From Proteobacteria bacterium UBA7415 (GTDB lineage Bacteria; Pseudomonadota; Gammaproteobacteria; Arenicellales; Arenicellaceae): a stretch of DNA of 55,721 nt. The translations under genes and the position numbers were made by a program. Position 1 is the stretch's first letter, and every line of letters begins with the position of its first letter. Positions 8,911-16,598 of this stretch are shown here, piece after piece. The notes below the pieces were generated by a model. It searched no databases. It was not told where the DNA came from and saw only the letters and a list, made by a program, of their open reading frames with translations. The stretch is taken from contig DKML01000021.1 of the NCBI GenBank assembly GCA_002470515.1, positions 1 through 55,721 on the forward strand, read 5' to 3'.

Positions 8911-10776
8911 TTATGCGTTGCGTTCTTGTAACGGCTCAAGGTCATGAGCTCGGTATTCAGGAATCATGTGGCGTAGCGATTGAATCAATGAGTCATCAAA
9001 GCGATCCATTTTAGATAACAGGTCCTCAAGAAGCTCACTGGCTTTTTGTGAGTCAATGGTTCGGGTGGCCGCCAAATGAATCTTCTCGTAATCCGTGTCC
9101 GAGAGATTTTCGTCTGTATGGAACAACTCTTCATGCAGTTTCTCACCTGCTCGCAGCCCCGTGTATACGATTCTTATGTCCTTGTGAACTTCTTTACCGC
9201 TTAACTGAATAAGTTGCTCGGCTAAGTCAGATATCAGCACTGGCAAGCCCATATCTAGAACATAGATACGTCCACCCTCCCCCATTGCACTTGCTTCTAA
9301 TATTAGCTGCGAGGCTTCCGTGATAGTCATAAAGTAGCGAGTCATCTCAGGGTGCGTAACCGTCACTGGTCCACCGCGCTTGATCTGCTCTTGGAATTTA
9401 GGGACTACACTTCCTGCGGAACCCAACACATTACCAAAGCGAACTGTTATAAAAGTAGTTTCGCTCTGAGGAGCAAGTTGCTGAATATAGATTTCGGCAG
9501 CACGCTTGCATGCTCCCATCAGCGAACTTGGATTAACGGCTTTGTCCGTAGAGATTAGAACGAACTTTTCAACACCACTAGAGTGTGCCAAATCAGCCAC
9601 CTGTTTAGTGCCGAAAACATTATTACGAACCGCCTCTCTTACTTGGCCTTCGAGTAGCGGAACATGCTTGTACGCAGCTGCGTGAAATACAGCGGCTGGC
9701 TTATAACGCGCGAATATGTGCTGCATCGCTACAACATCGCATACATCACCGAGTACCGGAGAAAGAGTCACATTGGGGAAGCGCTCGGAAAGCTCTTCTT
9801 CAATCCGGTAAAGGTTGTATTCACTTTGATCAAGAATAACCAACCGTGCTGAGCAAACTGAAGCCAATTGACGACAAAGCTCTGCGCCTATAGAGCCTCC
9901 AGCGCCTGTTACCAATACCGTTTTGTCGCATAAACTGTCTTTTATACGATGCCAATCTAGCTTGACGGGGTCGCGCCCCAAAAGATCGTCGATACGCACT
10001 TCGCGCATATCGCCAAGCTGCACCTTGCCAGATACGAGTTCATGGGCGCCAGGTAGAGTTTTGAACTCAACACCCGACTTTTCGCACAAACCAACCAGCC
10101 TCTGCATTGTTTTCTCGCTCGCAGACGGCACTGCGATAAGCACCAATTCAATACCCCAGCGCTCAACGACATCTAGCAGTACTTCAGTTGAAGCTATTAT
10201 GGGTACTCGGTGTATTTGTCGACCTACCTTTTCGGGATCGTCGTCTAAAAAGCCAATAATATTGTAGCGATTAGGATGGTTACGACGTAGATCTCGTGAC
10301 AACTGCTCACCAGCGGCTCCCGCCCCTAACACTAAGACCTTACGGCCAGCCTTGGTTGTAAAGTGTCTATCCTTAAAGAGTCTAAAAACCAACCTCGAGG
10401 AGCTCATCAATACGGCTAAAACTAAGGCATATAGAATAAAAACCGAACGCGGCACGAAAGCCAAACGCTCTGCAACTAGGAACAAACTAAATGCTATAGC
10501 GATAGTACCGGTAACGGTAGCTCGCAAAATAAGCGAGAGATCTGGTAACGAAACAAACCGCCACTCACCGCGATGAACGCCAACAAAATAGTTGGCTGTT
10601 AACTGAACAGCTAACACTACCGGAAGCGCAAAGAAGGCGCCCCGTAAAAAATCTTCAGGGATAACGCCTAAGTTGTAACGTAACCAATACGCGACCAACC
10701 ACGCCACAGGTATGACTAAAGCGTCATGAAGGAGAATTCTCCACTGATACAGAAGTAGTCCAAATGAGCGAATCAT
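8911..10776 (-). CDS. Membrane nucleotide-sugar 4,6-dehydratase (WbpM/CapD/PglF-like)
   Basis: Enzymes of this type convert UDP-GlcNAc to the 4-keto-6-deoxy sugar used for QuiNAc, FucNAc or bacillosamine. Four N-terminal membrane segments (about residues 10-130) are followed by a first nucleotide-binding region with GAGAAG (151-156). The catalytic Rossmann domain has TGAGGSIG (290-297) and STDKAVNP...MGACKR (409-425), with Met420 in place of the usual Tyr and Lys424, as in the large membrane forms. It has 621 residues, a normal length. It is the last gene of the polysaccharide locus, 294 bp downstream of the initiating transferase, so it may also have its own promoter. Confidence 0.93.
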   Translation of the reverse strand: MIRSFGLLLYQWRILLHDALVIPVAWLVAYWLRYNLGVIPEDFLRGAFFALPVVLAVQLTANYFVGVHRGEWRFVSLPDLSLILRATVTGTIAIAFSLFLVAERLAFVPRSVFILYALVLAVLMSSSRLVFRLFKDRHFTTKAGRKVLVLGAGAAGEQLSRDLRRNHPNRYNIIGFLDDDPEKVGRQIHRVPIIASTEVLLDVVERWGIELVLIAVPSASEKTMQRLVGLCEKSGVEFKTLPGAHELVSGKVQLGDMREVRIDDLLGRDPVKLDWHRIKDSLCDKTVLVTGAGGSIGAELCRQLASVCSARLVILDQSEYNLYRIEEELSERFPNVTLSPVLGDVCDVVAMQHIFARYKPAAVFHAAAYKHVPLLEGQVREAVRNNVFGTKQVADLAHSSGVEKFVLISTDKAVNPSSLMGACKRAAEIYIQQLAPQSETTFITVRFGNVLGSAGSVVPKFQEQIKRGGPVTVTHPEMTRYFMTITEASQLILEASAMGEGGRIYVLDMGLPVLISDLAEQLIQLSGKEVHKDIRIVYTGLRAGEKLHEELFHTDENLSDTDYEKIHLAATRTIDSQKASELLEDLLSKMDRFDDSLIQSLRHMIPEYRAHDLEPLQERNA

Positions 10777-11070
10777 GTATTTTAACGGCCTTTAGAGAGT
10801 CCTAAGGCACTGTAAAGGAATGCGCAGTACTGTTCTACGCGGTGCGTGCCTTATGGTAATAGCCATATGATACTGCAAATTGACTCGATTCGCTCTAAAC
10901 GCTTTGAGCTATTGTTCTAATAGAGATTCAGAGTAGATAAACCTAGGCTGAGTTAGCGTTATAAGGTATTGATCGTTGACCGACAATACTAAAACTTAAG
11001 GCTACTGGAGGCACTAAAAACGGGACGAAAATGGACCATCAGTAGGACAAACGAAACCCTATAAAGAACG

Positions 11071-12099
11071 TCATTCGGGTTTAGTCCGGGTAACTATGCT
11101 TACGCCAATAGCCAATAGAGTGACCAACAGAGCCAAGCCAGCGGAAATTGGCAATAAAAGTTCTTGCTGATAAAGACTTACGGTTGCGGCCAACGAGCAA
11201 ACAATCATTAGCCCAATATAAGCAACGACAATATAGGCATGGGAATAGCCTGCGTGTGCTAATCGTTGGTAAAAATGACTGCTGTGAGCTTGCCATACCT
11301 TCTCTCCGCGTCGCACACGTAAAATCAAAGTCAGCATACTGTCGCCAATAAACACCAACAGTAACAACACACTAGACAGCACAGGAATGTCGAAACGGTT
11401 GTGCCCCACAATTAACAATAAAGCAAAAACAGCTCCCAAAAATATACTGCCCACATCCCCCATAAAAATCGAAGCGGGACGCCAGTTATGCCAAAGAAAT
11501 CCGTAGCTTGCCGCTGCAATTACAGCACAAATTACAGCCATCTCGGTTCCGCCATGGCCCAAGAACCAAAACGCAAAGGTTGTGGCGGCAACTATCGCTT
11601 GAGACGCAGCCATACCATCCATACCATCCATAAAGTTATAGAGATTGGCCATCCAAACAATGCCCAAGACACTCATGGGTAGCCCCCACCAACCTAGCTG
11701 AATAACGGTTTGAGGCGAAAGCGTCAGATGATTTATCCAGCCAAGCGCTGCAATAGCCGCAAAGGCGAGCAAGAACTGGATTAAAAAGCGCAATTTTGGT
11801 GATAAATCGTAGACGTCATCGGTCCACCCTAATACAGCCCAGCCAAGCATGATGATAATAATCGCTGTAAACAGCAGCGGTGTTGCAGAGAAAAATATCG
11901 CCCAAAGCATGGCTAACAAAGTCATAAACACAATCACAATTCCGCCCCCACGAGGAATTGAACCTGTGTGCAACGTTCTATGATTAGGCTCGTCTACCTG
12001 GTGCCATGCGCGAAGTACTGGAATCAGGCGGTCAACTAAGAAGACCGACACCAACAGCGCTACGGCCAACAACAGTAAAGTAGAAAGAAAGTACGGCAT
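11071..12099 (-). CDS. Undecaprenyl-phosphate sugar-1-phosphate transferase (WecA/WbpL-like)
   Basis: This polytopic enzyme attaches the first HexNAc-1-phosphate to undecaprenyl phosphate and so starts O-antigen synthesis. Hallmarks of the MraY/WecA superfamily are present: PRGGGI near residue 49, the DD pair in GWTDDVYDLSPKLRF (94-95), NLYNFMDGMDGMA (152-164), GDVGSIFLG, and a His-containing loop SSHFYQRL. About ten membrane segments are visible in 342 residues. Neighbouring a WbpM-like dehydratase and an epimerase-like reductase, it most resembles the WbpL arrangement, in which the first sugar is QuiNAc or FucNAc. That sugar specificity is inferred. Confidence 0.9.
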   Translation of the reverse strand: MPYFLSTLLLLAVALLVSVFLVDRLIPVLRAWHQVDEPNHRTLHTGSIPRGGGIVIVFMTLLAMLWAIFFSATPLLFTAIIIIMLGWAVLGWTDDVYDLSPKLRFLIQFLLAFAAIAALGWINHLTLSPQTVIQLGWWGLPMSVLGIVWMANLYNFMDGMDGMAASQAIVAATTFAFWFLGHGGTEMAVICAVIAAASYGFLWHNWRPASIFMGDVGSIFLGAVFALLLIVGHNRFDIPVLSSVLLLLVFIGDSMLTLILRVRRGEKVWQAHSSHFYQRLAHAGYSHAYIVVAYIGLMIVCSLAATVSLYQQELLLPISAGLALLVTLLAIGVSIVTRTKPE

Positions 12100-12307
12100 T
12101 GTGTTGTCGTTATCGAGGTCTCAGCAGAATTTTAGGTTGTGTGCTTTCAGCCAAAGAAGGCCAGTTAAACATGATTAGATTAGGAGTGTACTTTACGTAG
12201 GGCCAATTTGGACTGATTAACTTATTTTTTGCAGCCCTATCTTACAGTCCTCTTTTGCAGCCTTCTGTCGCATTTATCCTCCAACACTTATTCTTGGGTT
12301 AGAAGCT

Positions 12308-13234
12308 CTAATCCTGGTCGGCGCTAACACCAGCACCAACATCAAAGCTCGGGGCAAATGCGCGAGCTTTATAATTAAAGTCCTTCTGTGCTGCTTCGCA
12401 ATCATAAACTAGGTCTTTGTTCATACGGTTTGCCATGTCGGCGGTGTAGCCGAAACTAGATATCCAGGACAAAACGGTTAACCCTGCTCGCATCATCCAT
12501 AAAGGCAATGAAATAATGATCGGACGCACACCCAATTCAGCAAATATGCGCAACACCATCAAGCGGTAGCTCAATGTCTCACCACCAACAACATTGTAAC
12601 TCTTGCCATATGTCTCAGGCTTATCTATTACGCTAAGTGCGGCACTGACTAAATCATCGGCGTGCACAGGTTGACGTAATCCACTCCCTTTACCCACAAT
12701 CAACATGCATCTGAATCGACGTATTGTTTGGGCGATCTTACTCACATTTTGGTCTCTACCGAAACCATAGATAAGCGAGGGCCGCAAGATAGTTAAGTTA
12801 ATGCCTAGGGCTTGGCAGCGTCGCATAATTCGATCCTCAGCACCTTTTAAGAGCTGAATAAGCTCTCGCTCATGTGTGCTAGATGAGTCACTTTTCCCTT
12901 CGATACTAGTCGACGAAAACGCAACAATTCTAGCTAAACCCCGTGCGGCTAAGGCGTCAATATGAGCATCCTGCAGCACCCAAAGTGGTGCGCAGTGAAT
13001 TAGGGTTGTTAATTGCGCTGAAGTCGACTTATTGTGTGCCCACGATATTGGATCTAAAGACTGATCTAAATCCCAGCTAAGCCACTTACCTTGACCCCTT
13101 ATATGACTGCTAACAGAAGAGGTTTCCGAAATAGCGGGTTTTCGTGTTACCGCCAAAAATTTAACCGCTTGTGACGAAAGTCTTTGGCACAAAGGATACC
13201 CGACTACGCCCCGAGCACCTGTCACCAGGATCAT
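12308..13234 (-). CDS. NAD-dependent epimerase/dehydratase-family protein (WbpV/WreQ-like context)
   Basis: An extended short-chain dehydrogenase of 308 residues. The dinucleotide site is TGARGVVG at residues 5-12. The conserved C-terminal part includes ILRPSLIYGFGRDQNVSKIA and LRQPVHADDLVSAAL. SSTS is at 107-110, but the Tyr-xxx-Lys pair expected some dozen residues later is not visible; the region reads STHERELIQLLKGAE. In gene order between WbpL-like and GT2 genes, such proteins are usually assigned as 4-keto-HexNAc reductases. The missing Tyr leaves the reaction uncertain. Its start overlaps the upstream glycosyltransferase stop by four bases (ATGA), so the two are translationally coupled. 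Confidence 0.75.
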   Translation of the reverse strand: MILVTGARGVVGYPLCQRLSSQAVKFLAVTRKPAISETSSVSSHIRGQGKWLSWDLDQSLDPISWAHNKSTSAQLTTLIHCAPLWVLQDAHIDALAARGLARIVAFSSTSIEGKSDSSSTHERELIQLLKGAEDRIMRRCQALGINLTILRPSLIYGFGRDQNVSKIAQTIRRFRCMLIVGKGSGLRQPVHADDLVSAALSVIDKPETYGKSYNVVGGETLSYRLMVLRIFAELGVRPIIISLPLWMMRAGLTVLSWISSFGYTADMANRMNKDLVYDCEAAQKDFNYKARAFAPSFDVGAGVSADQD

Positions 13235-14142
13235 GACGACTTACTCTTGGCAGCAGTTAGTATTTTGCTTAGACCAGAGCGAAGTAACCCTAAGGCAACC
13301 CGCATGACAAAGCTCACATAAATTCCGAGTTTGGTGAGTCCGGTTATAAAGAAGCCATATTGCTTACGGTAATGTTTATTGAAAAAACGAATCATTCCCG
13401 TATGTAAATTCCACAACACACCAATCGGCCTCGACTTGGAGCTAATCCCTTTGGCATGTACCACACTTGACTCACTCACATAAGCAATATCGATCCCGGC
13501 TAGTTCGCACCGCTTACACCAGTCAAGATCTTCGCAATGCATAAAATAGCCTTCGTCCAACAACCCAACGGTGTCTAAGGTTGATTTACGAATTACCATA
13601 AACGCTCCAGATATCGCTGGAACCAAACTCATAGGCTCATGCTTATGTGCATTGCCGCCAAAATCAAAGTTTTTTGCCCACTCTGGAGGATTAGGCAAAC
13701 GATGCAATTGCGCCATTCGAGCTAGTGCAGACAAAGGAGTTGGAAAATGGCGTCTTGATGTTACTTGGTTAGAACCGTCATCATTCAAGATACGGCAACT
13801 AGCGGCACCTGCGTTTGCGTGTTCAGCGAGTGCGGCCAATATTGGCTGCATTGTTTGGCCGTTGATTAAACAATCAGGGTTCATTAATACTGCAATATCT
13901 TCCTTTAGAACCGACAATGCTTGATTGTTTGCCGCAGCAAATCCTACATTTTCCGAGTTGGCCATCCACGTTATACGATGGTCTCCAAGCGCTGTTTGAG
14001 CCGCCGAAAAACTCTGATCCTGCGAGGCATTGTCCACCACGGTAATCTGGCCATCACTAAACTCTAAAACGGACTCAACCGCTCGTTGCAGCCATTCGCC
14101 AGAATTATAGTTAACTAAAATAAATCGCGTAGTGTAGGTCAT
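13231..14142 (-). CDS. Glycosyltransferase family 2 (WbbL-like)
   Basis: A GT-A fold enzyme of 303 residues, likely adding a sugar to the lipid-linked O-antigen on the cytoplasmic face. The N-terminus reads RFILVNYNSGEWLQRAV, the nucleotide-binding strand gives TVVDNASQD, MNPDC is the DxD-like site, and DEGYFMHCEDLDWCKR is the acceptor/catalytic block shared with WbbL rhamnosyltransferases. A hydrophobic C-terminal segment (ITGLTKLGIYVSFVMRVALG) may anchor it to the membrane. Its ATG directly follows the TAA of the upstream GT2 gene, and its own stop overlaps the epimerase start. Rhamnose as donor is possible because rmlA and rmlB lie in the same locus, but this is not shown. Confidence 0.88.
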   Translation of the reverse strand: MTYTTRFILVNYNSGEWLQRAVESVLEFSDGQITVVDNASQDQSFSAAQTALGDHRITWMANSENVGFAAANNQALSVLKEDIAVLMNPDCLINGQTMQPILAALAEHANAGAASCRILNDDGSNQVTSRRHFPTPLSALARMAQLHRLPNPPEWAKNFDFGGNAHKHEPMSLVPAISGAFMVIRKSTLDTVGLLDEGYFMHCEDLDWCKRCELAGIDIAYVSESSVVHAKGISSKSRPIGVLWNLHTGMIRFFNKHYRKQYGFFITGLTKLGIYVSFVMRVALGLLRSGLSKILTAAKSKSS

Positions 14143-15186
14143 TTATTTGGCCTTATCTGACGCTACAGCGTATTCGACAAGCTTACCCGAGCGCCCGATA
14201 ATCCCGTGCCAAGCGCCCTTGAGCATCATCGACAAATTGCTCAGCCTCGGTGCTTTAAACACGCCAAACATCACAGCTATAAGGACTAGCCTTTGTAGGT
14301 CGTTCCATTTCCACAACCACGAGGTGCCACGACGTTTGTAGAGGAGCACTGAATTACGGAAAATATAGTAATAGCGAAATGGCTTGTGTTGAGGCACGTT
14401 GCGCTTACGCCCACCAAGACTAACTTGATGTGTATCTTCGCCAAGCTCGTGACCCATCATTGCATCAGCAACCCCAAAGCTCTGATAACCCAATGCGCGG
14501 GACCGCAAAAACCATTCTGTGTCGACATGATCTATAAACAAGGATTCGTCCATTAGACCAATATGGTTAAGCGCTTCAACGCGACAAAGACTTCCTGAAG
14601 AAATCAGGAAATCCGCTTCGATACAGCCGTGCTCATCGGCTTCGGCCTTATAGGCTCGCTTGAACTTTAAGTAGCCAAATCTAACGAAGAAGGATTCAGT
14701 GCCATTTTGCGCATTTCGATACACCGGCCCAACTGCGGCGACCTTAGCGCTTTGGGATTTTTTTTTGTGGGCTCTTAATAGTGACTCAATCATATTTGAA
14801 TCAGGCAGACTATCTTGATCGAACAGAATCGCGTAATCGTAATTGCCGTTCTGAGCTGCTCTTAAGCCTATGTTTTGCGCGCTTCCGAGGCCTAAGTTTG
14901 TTGCTTGCAGATCAACGGTGACTCTTTCAGGATTGGGCTTGAGCGCCAATGGAAACGCCGAGGCATTATCGACAACATAACAATCGCAGCCTTGGTCCAA
15001 GACACTCTTGATATTCTCAGCTAACACGGCATTGTCGGGGTTGTAGGTGACGAATACCGCCAATACTCTAGACTTGCCAACCGTTGTCGATGGATCTGAT
15101 CGAGCTGCTGATTCAGTCACGCGGCACACCACTATAATGCTCGACTGACCTGCTAGCACAAACACCAAGCATGCCTGAAGCCGCAA
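14143..15186 (-). CDS. Glycosyltransferase family 2, rhamnosyltransferase-like
   Basis: The conserved part starts at VLAVFVTYNPDN, followed by VVDNAS, NLGLGSAQNIGL and LFDQDS, the DxD-like site. FIDHVDTEWFLRSRALG and HKPFRYYYIFRNSVLLYKR follow. These blocks are typical of bacterial rhamnosyltransferases of the RfbF/WbbL type. The frame is open for 347 codons but opens with a TTG and about 42 residues that look unlike the family. A GTG further in (VTESAARS) is an alternative, so the true start is uncertain. It is packed directly against the next GT2 gene, 0 bp apart, with the membrane GT2 gene 56 bp upstream. Confidence 0.85.
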   Translation of the reverse strand: MRLQACLVFVLAGQSSIIVVCRVTESAARSDPSTTVGKSRVLAVFVTYNPDNAVLAENIKSVLDQGCDCYVVDNASAFPLALKPNPERVTVDLQATNLGLGSAQNIGLRAAQNGNYDYAILFDQDSLPDSNMIESLLRAHKKKSQSAKVAAVGPVYRNAQNGTESFFVRFGYLKFKRAYKAEADEHGCIEADFLISSGSLCRVEALNHIGLMDESLFIDHVDTEWFLRSRALGYQSFGVADAMMGHELGEDTHQVSLGGRKRNVPQHKPFRYYYIFRNSVLLYKRRGTSWLWKWNDLQRLVLIAVMFGVFKAPRLSNLSMMLKGAWHGIIGRSGKLVEYAVASDKAK

Positions 15187-15242
15187 ACCTACTTTGCGTA
15201 TAACACATGCAGTTGCCCTTTATATCAAGCAACTCAATTCAC

Positions 15243-16322
15243 TTACGCGGTCTTGGTGCTTTTCTTGGTCGTTCGCTTAGCCACTTTTTTAGCAGCAGGC
15301 TTTCTAGGAGACTTGGCGACCGTTTTGTTAGCCGCAGCTGCTTTTTTCGCTGATGCAGCCGCACGTTTTTTTGGCTCAAAATCAAAGCCTATGGTACTGC
15401 GCACGTGGTATATCGGCTTGTTCTGACTCTCGTAATAGGTCCGCGTTTGCATCTCCCCTATTAAGCCAAACAATATGAATTGCAAACCAATTATCAGCAG
15501 CATAAATGCGAATATAAGCAGAGGCCTATCACCTAACGGCACCGCAAAGAACAAGCGTGCGATGGTTAGATACGCAATTAAAACACCGCCAAGGCCACCC
15601 AATGCTAAACCCGGCATTCCGAAGAAATGTAATGGTCTCGCGTGGAAACGCAACAAAAATTTAACCGTAATTAAATCTAAAACAACGCGAAATGTTCTCG
15701 AAATTCCATATTTAGATTCGCCAGCAGTACGTGCACGATGATTTACTTTCACTTCTGCAATCTTCGCCCCTACTCCACTCGCCACCGCAGGAATAAAGCG
15801 GTGCATTTCACCATACAATGTCACGCGTTTAGCAAGGTCGTGGCGCATTGCTTTAAGCGTGCAACCGTAGTCATGCAAACTAACATCCGTGATTTTAGAG
15901 ATTAGCTTATTCGCTAGCATCGAAGGCAGTTTGCGAGACATGTAGTTGTCTTGTCTATCAAAACGCCACCCGCATGCCATGTCATAACCTTCATCCAGTT
16001 TAGCGACTAAAGCTGGGATATCCGCAGGGTCGTTTTGACGATCAGCATCCATCGTAACAACCACATCGCCTTGCGCATGGTCAAGACCGGCGACCATAGC
16101 TGCGGTTTGACCAAAATTACGTCGAAAGCTCACGACTTTAATTTGTGGCATTTGTGTTCGAAATGACTCAAGCACAGCGACACCATCATCAGTGCTGCCA
16201 TCGTCAATAAAAACGATTTCATACTCTTTATCCATTGAGTCCAAAGCCATTTTTAACTCTTCGCACAAAGGCTTTAGGTTTGGCGACTCATTTAAAAATG
16301 GAATAACGACTGAAACGTCCAT
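15243..16322 (-). CDS. Membrane GT2 (GtrB/ArnC/DPM-like) with lysine-alanine tail
   Basis: Related enzymes transfer a sugar from a nucleotide donor to polyprenyl phosphate. The catalytic domain shows SVVIPFLNESPNL, FIDDGSTDDG, MDADRQNDP (DxD) and YGCTLKAMRHD. GESKYGISRTFRVVLDLI precedes two membrane helices (about residues 230-255 and 267-290). After the helices comes an unexpected tail of about 40 residues made almost only of Lys, Ala, Thr, Arg, Ser and Pro, with repeats such as PAAKKVAKRTTKKS, resembling histone H1-like or AlgP-like tails. The body is about 320 residues, normal for the family, so the tail is an addition. The start has AGGA nine bases upstream. Confidence 0.9.
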   Translation of the reverse strand: MDVSVVIPFLNESPNLKPLCEELKMALDSMDKEYEIVFIDDGSTDDGVAVLESFRTQMPQIKVVSFRRNFGQTAAMVAGLDHAQGDVVVTMDADRQNDPADIPALVAKLDEGYDMACGWRFDRQDNYMSRKLPSMLANKLISKITDVSLHDYGCTLKAMRHDLAKRVTLYGEMHRFIPAVASGVGAKIAEVKVNHRARTAGESKYGISRTFRVVLDLITVKFLLRFHARPLHFFGMPGLALGGLGGVLIAYLTIARLFFAVPLGDRPLLIFAFMLLIIGLQFILFGLIGEMQTRTYYESQNKPIYHVRSTIGFDFEPKKRAAASAKKAAAANKTVAKSPRKPAAKKVAKRTTKKSTKTA

Positions 16323-16598
16323 GACACTGATCCTGTATTGATTGGTTTAAGCCTCAATGGCTTTTTAGTCACTGCTAAATACGATACAACACAAGCTCAA
16401 TTGCTGTATTACCTATCCTGGGCTAATAGCTCTGCCCATATTTACCTGTACTGCTGTTATTTATTTCTAACCTGTAACATCACGCTATATTCAAGCGGGT
16501 AATTATACGAAATTTTTGCGCCAGTTCGTGCACTCAACTGTAATTAATCGACAATCAAGCACTAAAAGTATTGGGACTCGGTTCAAACCTTACTTAAT
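16323..16598. other. 276-base spacer inside the polysaccharide locus
   Basis: No gene is visible between the large glycosyltransferase and the membrane GT2 gene. The stretch is A/T-rich and not coding on either strand. It could hold an internal promoter for the six downstream genes. I see no JUMPstart/ops element. Confidence 0.5.

Noticed and set aside
16349..16363. AAGCC-TCAAT-GGCTT hairpin as terminator
   Set aside because: Its T tract is on the plus strand, whereas all nearby genes run on the minus strand, and the stem is only five pairs.
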